A stretch of 64,000 nt of DNA. Source: a virus. Shown here piece after piece: positions 1 through 8,586 of this stretch. Both the position numbers and the translations under genes were made by a program. Every line of letters begins with the position of its first letter. Within the stretch, counting starts at the first letter, position 1. The stretch is from IMG/VR virus record IMGVR_UViG_3300020438_000012, positions 38,474 to 102,473 of that record; one strand, given 5' to 3'. Below the pieces are notes generated by a model. It was not told the origin of the DNA. It ran no database searches and saw only the letters and a program-made list of their open reading frames with translations.

Positions 1-2
1 GT

Positions 3-557
3 TCGCCTGGTAACTTCGTTGACAAGACCACCGGCGTTGAAGCTTTCCGTTCTTCTACTCTTGCGTCTGGTCCGGCATTCACCGGTACGGTTCGTGAGTG
101 GTATGAGACTCTTATCGAGACGATCATCGACGTTGGTAATACCATCCACCGTAAGACTCTCCGCGGCGCGGCGAACTTCATCGTGGTTGGCCCAGACGTT
201 GCAACGATCCTCGAGGCTTCTGTCTACTACCGTCCGTCTCTGAGCATCGACGGTGATGGTCAGGTTGCTACTCCATTCAGCCTAGGTGCTGAAAAGGTTG
301 GCACTCTTTCCAATCGTTTCACAGTCTACAAGGATCCATACTTCCCACGGAACAAGATTCTCGTCGGATACAAGGGTGGTTCCTACCTCGAGACTGGTTA
401 CGTCTACGCTCCGTACGTGCCGTTGATCATCACGCCTACAATCTTTGCCCCAGAGGACTTCACCCCGCGTAAGGGTGTTATGACTCGCTACGGCAAGAAG
501 CTTGTTCGTGCCGACTTCTACGGTACCGTCACCTGCCTTAAGATGAACATTATTTAA
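3..557 (+). CDS. Major capsid protein, gp23-like, C-terminal part (partial)
   Basis: The window opens inside this gene; the reading frame is open from base 3 to the TAA at 555-557, giving the last 184 residues. The C-terminal half has the T4 gp23 family signature: ETGYVYAPYVPL, then PRKGVMTRYGKK and RADFYGTVTC close to the end. gp23 forms the hexamers of the prohead shell and in T4 is matured by the gp21 protease. The start and the likely cleavage site lie upstream of the window. A strong terminator follows directly, so this gene ends a transcription unit, as expected for the most abundant structural protein. Confidence 0.93.
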   Translation, partial: SPGNFVDKTTGVEAFRSSTLASGPAFTGTVREWYETLIETIIDVGNTIHRKTLRGAANFIVVGPDVATILEASVYYRPSLSIDGDGQVATPFSLGAEKVGTLSNRFTVYKDPYFPRNKILVGYKGGSYLETGYVYAPYVPLIITPTIFAPEDFTPRKGVMTRYGKKLVRADFYGTVTCLKMNII

Positions 558-579
558 TCTTTTAGATTATTAATTTTCT

Positions 580-611
580 GGGTCGCCCTTTTGGGCGACC
601 CTTTTTTTTTA
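580..611 (+). terminator. Rho-independent terminator after the capsid gene
   Basis: A perfect 9-bp GC-rich stem (GGGTCGCCC / GGGCGACCC) with a TTTT loop is followed directly by a run of T. It lies 23 bases after the capsid stop codon. Confidence 0.95.
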
Positions 612-704
612 TAAAGCGTACAAACATACTTAGTAATAGTTCGGTTCAAATAATCACTCAACACCCCGGGGGGACCGAAGCATGGGGAGCAAGGAGAAAG
701 ATTT

Positions 705-1193
705 ATGCCAAAAGTAACAATTGATAACAGTAGAGGTCTCGTTCAAGAGACGGGGACCGGCGTGGTAATTAAAGCATCCGGGGCAATCGGTCAGAAATAT
801 ACCGCAGTCACATCACTCATCTCTGGCGGTGCCAACGATGTAGAAATGACACTAACACAACCTGCAAACTCTGTTCTTTGTGATGTAGGGTTTATTTTGA
901 CAACTGCAATTGCAGGTTCTAGTGGTAACTCAAACTTTAAGGTAGGAACTGCCGACGATGGCGCACAAATTGTTGCAGCAACTGCTTTGATGAGTTCAGC
1001 AACGGCTGCGGCAATTGGTTCCGGCATTACACTTTCTGGTCTTAAGAGTGAAGGAGCAGCAGCCCTTGCCATTGTAGCCGATGCTGCAGTCTACACGGCA
1101 ACAGAGCGAACACTTTTTCTTCGTCTTGAAAATTCTGCAGCAATTACTGCCGGTGCTGGAAAAGCATTCATTAGTTACATGATCTTGCCGTAG
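705..1193 (+). CDS. Putative virion structural protein, copy A of a tandem pair
   Basis: A 162-residue protein with AAGGAG 9 bases before the ATG. Not a family I can name with certainty. It is Ala/Gly/Thr-rich, predicted mostly beta, has no cysteine-based motif, and starts MPKVTIDNSRGLVQETGTG. It shares long identical or near-identical stretches with the next gene (ANDVEMTLTQPAN, TADDGA, SGLxSEG), so the two arose by duplication. Position directly after the capsid gene suggests a capsid decoration, fibre or other surface protein; this is inference from place and composition. It could instead be a minor tail or head protein. Confidence 0.75.
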   Translation: MPKVTIDNSRGLVQETGTGVVIKASGAIGQKYTAVTSLISGGANDVEMTLTQPANSVLCDVGFILTTAIAGSSGNSNFKVGTADDGAQIVAATALMSSATAAAIGSGITLSGLKSEGAAALAIVADAAVYTATERTLFLRLENSAAITAGAGKAFISYMILP

Positions 1194-1219
1194 GGTTAGG
1201 ATTACAAAGGAGAAAAATT

Positions 1220-1711
1220 ATGCCAAAAGTTGTAATTACAAATTCTAAAGGTTTGGTTCAAGAGACCGGAACTGGCTTCGAGCCAAACACGTCGGGTCTA
1301 GCAAGAGTTTTTTGGACTGCCACTACGACCTTAAACGCTGTAGGGGCTAATGATGTAGAAATGACACTAACACAGCCTGCAAACACGGTCATTACTGATA
1401 TGGGCTGGGTCTTTGATACGAATCAAATTGCAGGTACATCGGGAAATAGCAAAATTAAATTCGGAACTGCTGACGACGGTGCTGAGCTAGTTGCTCTTAC
1501 CGACATCATGAGCAGTGCAACTGCAACTGCTGCCGGATCTGGTATCTCGCTTTCAGGTCTTCGAAGCGAAGGAGATGCGGCTCTTGTCGTAGTTAACAGT
1601 GCACCGATGTACACGGCAACTGCGAGAACTGTTTTTATTCGCATTGAAAATTCAGCTGCAGTTACAGCAGGGGAAGGTCGTGCGTTTATAGTCTGCGAGA
1701 ATCTTGGATAA
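1220..1711 (+). CDS. Putative virion structural protein, copy B of a tandem pair
   Basis: A 163-residue paralogue of the preceding gene with its own AAAGGAG ribosome site. The N-terminal MPKVVITNSKGLVQETGTG, the central NDVEMTLTQPAN and the TADDGAELVAL/SSATATAAGSG stretches align without large gaps to copy A. The two diverge most around residues 20-35 and 60-75. Both may be made at once and co-assemble, or may decorate different positions on the virion. No enzymatic motif is visible. Confidence 0.75.
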   Translation: MPKVVITNSKGLVQETGTGFEPNTSGLARVFWTATTTLNAVGANDVEMTLTQPANTVITDMGWVFDTNQIAGTSGNSKIKFGTADDGAELVALTDIMSSATATAAGSGISLSGLRSEGDAALVVVNSAPMYTATARTVFIRIENSAAVTAGEGRAFIVCENLG

Positions 1712-1731
1712 ACATAGTTTGTTAAATGGTG

Positions 1732-1759
1732 GGAAAGGCTTTCCAAAAAAAGCCTTTCC
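1732..1759 (+). other. Hairpin without T-tract
   Basis: A 9-bp inverted repeat (GGAAAGGCT / AGCCTTTCC) has a 10-base loop between the second small structural gene and the next gene. There is no U-run after it. It is more likely an mRNA-processing or stability hairpin, or a weak attenuator, than a full terminator. Confidence 0.55.
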
Positions 1760-1792
1760 TACTTGAATTGATACATAGAATACGAGGTAAAA

Positions 1793-2044
1793 ATGGCGAC
1801 AAGAAAACTTAGCAATAAAGCTAGCAATGAGAAAGTAACAACATCAAAAAAAACTTCCACAACAAAGAAAGTTTCTACAGCAAAGAAAACTACGGTTGCA
1901 AAAAGACCGCTGCTTAGAAAACCTACCCATGAAGAACTCATGAGTGGCGGAAAAGGACTAAGTGGAGAAGCTAAACAGGTTGTAGAAGATTTTCTTGCAA
2001 ACAACCCTGATGCGCGTTTGTTTCTAGATCTAGCAAAAAAGTAG
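1793..2044 (+). CDS. Small Lys/Thr-rich basic protein
   Basis: An 83-residue protein. Residues 1-45 are a low-complexity Lys/Thr/Ser tract (TTSKKTSTTKKVSTAKK), like the tails of histone H1-like DNA-binding proteins. Residues 46-83 look like a short helical domain (THEELMSGG, EAKQVVEDFLANNPDARLFLDLAKK). It sits between capsid and neck genes, so a DNA-condensing or head-associated role is possible but unproven. The start is the first ATG after GAGGT. Confidence 0.7.
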   Translation: MATRKLSNKASNEKVTTSKKTSTTKKVSTAKKTTVAKRPLLRKPTHEELMSGGKGLSGEAKQVVEDFLANNPDARLFLDLAKK

Positions 2045-2098
2045 CTTATACAAATTCGGATTTGAAGTTAGCTTAGCTTGCTTCATCTCCGTTTGTTC

Positions 2099-2123
2099 CA
2101 CCTGTGATACTTATGTACAGGTG
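2099..2123 (+). promoter_or_regulatory. 7-bp palindrome around a late-promoter-like motif
   Basis: CACCTGT and ACAGGTG are perfect inverted arms 11 bases apart, and the spacer contains ATACTTAT (2107-2114), the motif found before many structural genes here. The right arm lies just before the ATG at 2129. It could be an operator or an RNA hairpin affecting the start of the neck gene. Confidence 0.5.
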
Positions 2124-2128
2124 AAACA

Positions 2129-3319
2129 ATGTCCTCCTTTACTACAACAGCAAATCCAACACCTTTTGGGTTCTTTGATGCCGATAGCGGCTTCCAGTCA
2201 GATGCCGACAGCATGGTCACTTTTGTCAAGCGAAAGCTTGGTGATGACGTTCTTTCTGTAGAGCTGACGAAAAAAATGGTCTGGGCATGCTTTGAAGAGG
2301 CAACCTTAGAATATAGTTCTATTATCAACATGCACGAAGCAGAAAGCACGTTGATGAATCTATTAGGTGTTGCAACTGGATCTGCAGTTTCCGGAAGCTT
2401 TAACATTGGACCTCACGGAAAAGAAGCACTGCTCCAGAGGTTTAATCTAGATTTTGCATCGAGGACTGCTTCTGCTTTTTCTACGGAAGCTTTTGTGGGT
2501 GGAGATTATAATCAAATTAGCGGGTCGATTCAGCTAGTTAGCGGACAGCAAGATTATGACATCTATTCAGAACTTAAAGATGAAGCCGGAACTGCGCTTA
2601 CTGCTTCAATGTCTTCTCCTGGGAAAATGAGAGTTACAGAAGTATTTCACTTCGACCCTCAGGCTGCCTATAGATTCTTCGATACGACTTCGGCCATGAA
2701 CTATCTTTCTAACGAATTTGCTTTTGAAAGTTTTACTCCCGAAACTGTTTTCTATGTTTTGCCTGTCTTTGAAGATGTTCTTCGAGCAGGGCAAATGGAT
2801 CTCTCTAATAGAGTTCGGCGCTCTAATTTTTCTTACAAGATTATTGGAACAAAGATTCGAGTGTATCCTACGCCAACGGCAGAAAGTCCTAAAAAGCTTT
2901 TTATGAGAGTTCTTCTCGGCGCAGATCCGTTTAATCCTGCGTATGAGGATGCATCAATATTTGGAACATCAAATGCTTCAAATGCCCCACTTGGACACCT
3001 AACATATCAGAACGTCAACTCGACGGGCAGACAGTGGATCAGGCAGTACTCGCTCTCTTGCGCAAAAGAACTTCTTGGAATGGTAAGAAATAAATTTTCA
3101 TCTGTCCCTATTCCTGGAGGCGACGTTACTTTAAATGGCGCCGAACTTGTATCACAGGGCCAAGCAGAAAAAGAAGCTTATCGAACTCAGCTAAAGGAGC
3201 AGCTCGACAAATTAACTTATGGCGCACTGATTACATCTGCTGCCGACGAAGCAGAAGCTTTAAACAGGTTGCTTAGGCTTATTCCAATGCCTAACGGTCT
3301 AACAATTTTTACGGGGTGA
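2129..3319 (+). CDS. Neck protein, gp13-like
   Basis: A 396-residue protein. The N-terminus (FGFFDADSGFQSDADSMVTFVKRKLGDD, quoted here in outline) followed by SVELTKKMVWACFEEATLEYSS is typical of T4-superfamily neck proteins placed just before gp14. T4 gp13 is 309 residues, so this one is longer. The neck proteins close the filled head and join head to tail. It is followed 3 bases later by the gp14-like gene, which matches the conserved 13-14-15 order. The assignment rests on N-terminal pattern and gene order, not on an alignment. Confidence 0.7.
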   Translation: MSSFTTTANPTPFGFFDADSGFQSDADSMVTFVKRKLGDDVLSVELTKKMVWACFEEATLEYSSIINMHEAESTLMNLLGVATGSAVSGSFNIGPHGKEALLQRFNLDFASRTASAFSTEAFVGGDYNQISGSIQLVSGQQDYDIYSELKDEAGTALTASMSSPGKMRVTEVFHFDPQAAYRFFDTTSAMNYLSNEFAFESFTPETVFYVLPVFEDVLRAGQMDLSNRVRRSNFSYKIIGTKIRVYPTPTAESPKKLFMRVLLGADPFNPAYEDASIFGTSNASNAPLGHLTYQNVNSTGRQWIRQYSLSCAKELLGMVRNKFSSVPIPGGDVTLNGAELVSQGQAEKEAYRTQLKEQLDKLTYGALITSAADEAEALNRLLRLIPMPNGLTIFTG

Positions 3320-3322
3320 TAA

Positions 3323-3994
3323 ATGGCCAGACTATTCATTACTTCTAGAGAGATTGACTTTATTGCCGACGTCACTAAAGAGCTGACGAAGGATGTCATA
3401 GGCCAGAAAATTTACTACTACCATGTTAGAGAAGACCTTTCCGAAGTAAACGAGGTTTACGAAGAAGCTCCCGAGAAAGTATTTGATCCTCCAGTTGAAA
3501 TTGAATGCCTCGTAGCCTTTCAGCCTGGCGAATTTGTTTCTAACCGTTTCGGCGTCGACGAAAAATACAAGCAAGAAGTCTACATTCAATGGAGAGATCT
3601 CGTTGACAAAGGTTTAAACGAAACCGTACAAACTGGTGATTATTACAGCTATGGTCCTAACTTCTTTGAGATTACATCCGTTGTTTTTGATAAAGAAGTA
3701 TTTGGACAGATCGATCACTATGTTGGCGTTACGATGTTAGGTGTTCAAGCACGTCAAGGTCAGATCAGGTTTCAGCCTATTGGCCCAATCGGCGAGGAGT
3801 ATACTGACGAAGGTGCCGTACAAGACGTATTTGTGCAGCAGAGGGGACTTGAAGAAAATAGACTTGGTGCTACTAACGATAAAAGAGCGTTGCAAGAGAA
3901 CGGTGTTCTAGACAGTCCAATTACAGGTCCTGCAGAGGTTAGCCCCCAGGGCTCCGATAGTAAGGCCGGTTCTTCATTTTATGATGAGTCATAA
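3323..3994 (+). CDS. Neck protein, gp14-like
   Basis: A 223-residue protein (T4 gp14 is 256). It contains KIYYYHVRED, a VEIECLVAFQPGEF stretch and QTGDYYSYGPNFFEITSV, a pattern I associate with the second neck/head-completion protein of T4-like phages. The last 50 residues are polar and probably disordered. It lies between the gp13-like and gp15-like genes and overlaps the next start (TAATG). Order 13-14-15 supports the call. Confidence 0.72.
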   Translation: MARLFITSREIDFIADVTKELTKDVIGQKIYYYHVREDLSEVNEVYEEAPEKVFDPPVEIECLVAFQPGEFVSNRFGVDEKYKQEVYIQWRDLVDKGLNETVQTGDYYSYGPNFFEITSVVFDKEVFGQIDHYVGVTMLGVQARQGQIRFQPIGPIGEEYTDEGAVQDVFVQQRGLEENRLGATNDKRALQENGVLDSPITGPAEVSPQGSDSKAGSSFYDES

Positions 3995-5289
3995 TGTCAA
4001 CAAGATACTCAAAAACTTCGAATCACGAATTTGACACTCCGCAAGGATATGAAGGGTCTACAGCTCCGGAAGACTTTACTATTCCTTCGTGCACCATTGA
4101 AGACGTTGACAAGGCCGTATTTAATCTTTTTGAAAAAGATATACCGCTTTTTTACCTGATAGGGAAAGAGACTAGAAGAATACCGGTAATATTCGCAACA
4201 GGCGAGCGTTTTGCTATACTTCGTAGAAAACAACCTTTAAGAGACGAAAATAGCGTTGTTATTCTTCCCTTAATATCAATCATGAGAACAAGCGTCGATC
4301 AGAAACCTTCGATTGGTAACGGACCTCAGCAAACACTCCCGCAAGTTATTAGGCGGCGACTTAGTAAAGAAGATCCAAAATATCAAAGACTCTTAAACAA
4401 ACTAGGTCTAAAAAACCAAGGCGAGCTTGGAGCAGAAGACACAAGAAGAACGACAGAGGGTGTTGACGATTATTTAAAGGAATCTGGGAATGTTTTACGT
4501 TCGGTTCTTAATAACAACTTAGTAGAAACGATAGAAATTCCACCGGTAAAATACTACCAAGCTAGTTACGAAATCACTGTTTGGACTCAGTATACCGCTC
4601 AGATGAATGACGTTCTATCTGCAATTATGTCATCATACACCAATATGCATATGCGTGAGTTTCGTCTCGAGACAGACAAAGGCTACTGGTTTGTTGGATA
4701 TGTCGATAGCACGTTTTCCCCAGGCAATAACTTTGATGAGTTCTCGTCCGAAGAAAGGATTGTAAGGTATTCTTTTAATTTAGATGTCGTTGCATACCTT
4801 ATTGAACCAGACATTCCAGGAAGGCCTGTTGGCGTTAGAAGCTTTGTGTCTGCACCAACACTCGAGTTTGTCGTAGAAGACATACCCGCATTACCACTTG
4901 CCGTTGGAGGTCCTGCCTCTGGCGATATCAATGCTTATGTTCTACAGGATTTAGATGCTGTTGATGCTTTACTTCCTGGTCAAGCCATTGGATCGTCTTC
5001 AACAGCTTCGGCTGCTATGGCTGCAAATGGCGAATCTGGAACCGGGGCTTATCGAGCATCTTCCGATGCCCGAAGCCCACAATCATCTGAGCCACCACTT
5101 CAGAAATCGACGTCTGTAGGAACGACAAGCTCCGGTCCGGGTACAGAAATAATTAGAAGAACAATTGTTGATGAACAGACAGGTAATCGGAAAGAAGTGC
5201 TAGTTAGAGTAAAGGGAAGAAACTCTAGAAAAGGTGAGACGGTTCTTCGCGGAGAGATAGGAACTACTCTTGAAGACATTGTCTCTTGA
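3994..5289 (+). CDS. Tail completion / sheath terminator protein, gp15-like
   Basis: A 431-residue protein (T4 gp15 is 272). Two blocks match the gp15 family: IPVIFATGERFAILRRKQPL near residues 64-83 (T4: IPVTYASKEHF), and YEITVWTQYTAQMNDVLSAI near residue 190 (T4: YELSIFTRYEDDMFQIV). gp15 caps the sheath and tube and docks the tail to the neck. The C-terminal 110 residues are Ser/Gly/Ala-rich, low complexity, and absent from T4 gp15. The sheath genes follow. Confidence 0.8.
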   Translation: MSTRYSKTSNHEFDTPQGYEGSTAPEDFTIPSCTIEDVDKAVFNLFEKDIPLFYLIGKETRRIPVIFATGERFAILRRKQPLRDENSVVILPLISIMRTSVDQKPSIGNGPQQTLPQVIRRRLSKEDPKYQRLLNKLGLKNQGELGAEDTRRTTEGVDDYLKESGNVLRSVLNNNLVETIEIPPVKYYQASYEITVWTQYTAQMNDVLSAIMSSYTNMHMREFRLETDKGYWFVGYVDSTFSPGNNFDEFSSEERIVRYSFNLDVVAYLIEPDIPGRPVGVRSFVSAPTLEFVVEDIPALPLAVGGPASGDINAYVLQDLDAVDALLPGQAIGSSSTASAAMAANGESGTGAYRASSDARSPQSSEPPLQKSTSVGTTSSGPGTEIIRRTIVDEQTGNRKEVLVRVKGRNSRKGETVLRGEIGTTLEDIVS

Positions 5290-5307
5290 CTTATCAAATT
5301 TGAAAGC

Positions 5308-5315
5308 ATATTTAT
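5308..5315 (+). promoter_or_regulatory. Late-promoter-like motif ATATTTAT before sheath gene
   Basis: ATATTTAT lies 27 bases before the sheath ATG in the gap after the gp15-like gene. The same element (ATA[C/T]TTA[T/G]) is found at similar distance before other structural genes in the window. Confidence 0.5.
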
Positions 5316-5342
5316 CGATGAACATATTGGGAGATAAGCTCC

Positions 5343-8300
5343 ATGGCGGAACAGACATTTAGATCACCAGGCTTCTTTGAGCAGGAGATCGACTTATCCG
5401 GTCGAACGCAAGCTGTTGAAGGCGTCCCGGCAGGAATTATTGGAACATCAAAGCGTGGACCAGCTTTTGTACCTGTTACAATCGGTACTTTTGCCGATTT
5501 TCAGCAAACATTCGGTGGACTAGATCCGAAGCGTTTTGCTCCTTATGCGGTTGAGCAATGGCTTAAGAATAGAACCGCTGTAACTTTTACAAGGGTCTTA
5601 GGCGCCGGCGCAAATAGAACAGCCGAAGATATTGCTCGAACGCGCCAGTATGGCGTTGCAAAGGCTGCAGGGTTCATCATCAGTGGATCTCAGAACGCAG
5701 GGGCTTCCTATGCACGTTCACAGGGTTCTGTAAAGTTTCTCTGTGCTGTGCACGATGCCGTTGCTCAAGAAACGCAAGGTTTCCCTGTCCTTACTGACAA
5801 TGCGTCGATTGCTAGTGCAGATGCTGCAAACCTAGTAAGAGGAATGGTTCTTCTAGCTTCCGGAACTTCGATGTTTGTTACGGGAACTGAGTTAGGCCTT
5901 AGTTCTATGACTCCAGCCTTGATTGCCGGAGATACGCTGGCTGACGACGCAACTGCTGATGCATCGGGAGACTTTAGAATTATTCTCTCATCGTCTGCCA
6001 CTAACTTTACAAACGATGCAGGCAAAAAGGGTGGAAACACTCAAGCAAAAATCTTTGCAGCATCTTTTGTTCCACAAAGTGAAAACTACATCGGAAAAGT
6101 TCTTAACACTGATCCACTAAAATTCCAGCAAGAGCAGCATCTATTATATGCCGACTTCCTTGTTGAAGACGAACTTGCAACTACAAAGTCAAAAGCGGTA
6201 GCAATCGTTTCAGGTTCGGCAACAACCGCCGCGCAGAGCGCAGCGGGCGGAACAACGGGTAAGTTTGAAGACTTCTTTGGAAGATTCGATGCTAGGTACA
6301 CAACACCAACCACGACAAACGTAACATCTCAGCCTTTCGGAAAAAAGGTTTATGATCTATTCAGGTTTGAAACGCTGGATGATGGTGAGTTTGCAAATAA
6401 TCGATTTAAGATTTCGATTGCAAACATTGTTGCTTCTACAGATCCTTCCAACAAGTTTGGAAAGTTTGATGTTCAGGTAAGAGCATTTAGTGACACGGAT
6501 CTAGCACCTCAGATTTTAGAAGTATTCCCAGAGTGTAATCTTGACCCTACGAGTGATCGATATATCGCCGCGGTAGTCGGTGACAAGAAAGTTGTCTTTG
6601 ATCATGATGCTCAAATTGCGGAAGAGCGCAGGCTTGTTATTACAGGCAAATATGCGAACGTTTCGAGATTCATAAGAGTGCTTCCGGAAACAGGCGTTCA
6701 AGATGGAGACGTTCCTAACGATGCACTTCCTTTCGGTTTCAGAGGCATTCCGGTTGTTAAGACATCAGATACAATGACCGACACTAAGGCCGCCCTGGCT
6801 TTTGATGGGCGGACCCTAGGCGTAGAATCAGCATTCAGACTGCACGGCGTTGTTTCGGAGACTAAGGCAACTGCCGCGGCCAACGGTCTAACAGGCTCAA
6901 TTGTTCCTCCGCTACCTCTTCGCTACAAAGTCACTCGCGGAGCTACTCTTGGAACTGGATACGAAGGCAATCCTGGCGCCGATGAAAGAACCGACGGTAG
7001 ATTCTATTGGGGTGTCAAGTTTGAAAAAATGGCACACACAGAATCGCTAGGAACCCCGGTTCTAAATCCCAATGTTTCTTCAACACCTAATCCTCTAGTT
7101 GCAGCATATACCAAGTTAACTGGAATCTCTAAGCTTGATATGAGCGTTACGGGATCCGGCGCCGATGCGTTTAACAATAATGCTTTCACTCTTTCTCGAG
7201 TGGCTGTCGGCCCTGATACGGATAACGGTACCCCTGCAACTCCGCCTACAAAGTTTGCTGAGATTACTGGATCTGCAAAAGCACACATGCTTTCATCGGT
7301 CTACGTAAGAAATGGTACTCTTAAGTCTAACGTTGTAGACTCAGTTACGCAACAATACGTTGTTGATACTTCGCTAAACTCTAACCGAGTTACTTTGGCG
7401 ACTTTGCTTGCGTCCTCTTCGGTTGTGTTTAATAGGTTTACTCCTTTTGCTAAGTTTACAATTCCATTCCACGGTGGCACAGACGGATTCAACTTGCTTG
7501 ATCCCGATGCCGGCTTTGGCAATGATCGATCTACGTCACAAGATGCAGGTGGTTTAGCAGGATCGACAGCAGATATCGGCCTAAGAGCAACTTCTTACAT
7601 TGCTGATGCTCCTGGGGAAAGCACTAACGCCATGGGAATTGGTTTTAACAACAACTCAATTTCTTCCTTTAGGACTGCTGCAGAAATTAACACAGACCCG
7701 TTTGCGGTTAGGATTAATCTTCTGGCGATTCCTGGAATTAAGGATGCGGCAGTTTCAGACTTTGCAAGTGAGCGCATGCGAGATTACAGCCAAGGGTTGT
7801 ACGTTATGGATATTCCTGAATTTGGAATGAAAGACGGAACTACATCAACTCGGCTGTTTGATGACAGCACTCTTCGCGCGGACGTTTTAGAAACTGCTGA
7901 GCAATTTGCCGGAAGAGCGCTTGACAACAGTTTCGTTACATCATATTTCCCAAGCGTTATTATTGAAGATAGTCAAAACAAGCGTCGAGTCAAGGTTCCG
8001 CCTTCGATTGCTGCGCTTGCTGCTTTTGGTTTTAATGATCGTGTTGCTTATCCATGGTTTGCGCCGGCAGGGTTTAACAGAGGCGCTCTTGAGTTTGTCA
8101 AGAATACATCTACTAGACTTACGCAAGCCGATAGAGATACCCTGTATGAAAACAGGATCAATCCGATTGCAAACTTCCCAACAGGTGGATTTGTTATCTT
8201 CGGGCAGAAGACACTTCAGCAGACCTCCTCTGCACTCGACCGTGTAAATGTTAGAAGAATGTTGCTTGAAGTGAAGAGAATTATTTCCCAAGTTGCAAGA

Positions 8301-8552
8301 AACCTCTTGTTCGAACAGAATAACGCAACTACGAGGAATCGCTTTGTCTCTCAGACAACGCCGCTTCTTGCGCTTATTCAAGCTCAGCAGGGAATTGAAT
8401 CTTTTCAAGTTGTCATGGACAATACAAATAATACCGAGCTCGACAGAGAGCAAAATAGGCTTAACGGCAGAATTGTTGTGGTCCCAACAAGAGCAATCGA
8501 GTTTGTTGCTATTGACTTCATCATAACAAATGCCGGAGTATCCTTCGAATGA
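5343..8552 (+). CDS. Tail sheath protein, gp18-like, copy 1
   Basis: A 1069-residue protein, far longer than T4 gp18 (659). It starts FRSPGFFEQEIDLSGRTQ, then PAGIIGTSKRGPAFVPVTIG, the conserved N-terminal pattern of myovirus sheath proteins. The C-terminal domain is also typical: YPWFAPAGFNRG, INPIANFPTGGFVIFGQKTL, SALDRVNVRRMLLEVKR. The sheath contracts to drive the tube through the envelope. The middle (about 150-650) is where sheath proteins carry variable outward domains. The next gene is a clear paralogue. Confidence 0.95.
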   Translation: MAEQTFRSPGFFEQEIDLSGRTQAVEGVPAGIIGTSKRGPAFVPVTIGTFADFQQTFGGLDPKRFAPYAVEQWLKNRTAVTFTRVLGAGANRTAEDIARTRQYGVAKAAGFIISGSQNAGASYARSQGSVKFLCAVHDAVAQETQGFPVLTDNASIASADAANLVRGMVLLASGTSMFVTGTELGLSSMTPALIAGDTLADDATADASGDFRIILSSSATNFTNDAGKKGGNTQAKIFAASFVPQSENYIGKVLNTDPLKFQQEQHLLYADFLVEDELATTKSKAVAIVSGSATTAAQSAAGGTTGKFEDFFGRFDARYTTPTTTNVTSQPFGKKVYDLFRFETLDDGEFANNRFKISIANIVASTDPSNKFGKFDVQVRAFSDTDLAPQILEVFPECNLDPTSDRYIAAVVGDKKVVFDHDAQIAEERRLVITGKYANVSRFIRVLPETGVQDGDVPNDALPFGFRGIPVVKTSDTMTDTKAALAFDGRTLGVESAFRLHGVVSETKATAAANGLTGSIVPPLPLRYKVTRGATLGTGYEGNPGADERTDGRFYWGVKFEKMAHTESLGTPVLNPNVSSTPNPLVAAYTKLTGISKLDMSVTGSGADAFNNNAFTLSRVAVGPDTDNGTPATPPTKFAEITGSAKAHMLSSVYVRNGTLKSNVVDSVTQQYVVDTSLNSNRVTLATLLASSSVVFNRFTPFAKFTIPFHGGTDGFNLLDPDAGFGNDRSTSQDAGGLAGSTADIGLRATSYIADAPGESTNAMGIGFNNNSISSFRTAAEINTDPFAVRINLLAIPGIKDAAVSDFASERMRDYSQGLYVMDIPEFGMKDGTTSTRLFDDSTLRADVLETAEQFAGRALDNSFVTSYFPSVIIEDSQNKRRVKVPPSIAALAAFGFNDRVAYPWFAPAGFNRGALEFVKNTSTRLTQADRDTLYENRINPIANFPTGGFVIFGQKTLQQTSSALDRVNVRRMLLEVKRIISQVARNLLFEQNNATTRNRFVSQTTPLLALIQAQQGIESFQVVMDNTNNTELDREQNRLNGRIVVVPTRAIEFVAIDFIITNAGVSFE

Positions 8553-8586
8553 AATATATATTACTAGCAAGATTGGAGCATAACAG

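Noticed and set aside
8553-8568. Late motif before the second sheath gene
   Set aside because: The AT-rich ATATATATTACTAG does not fit ATA(C/T)TTA(T/G) well enough to count.
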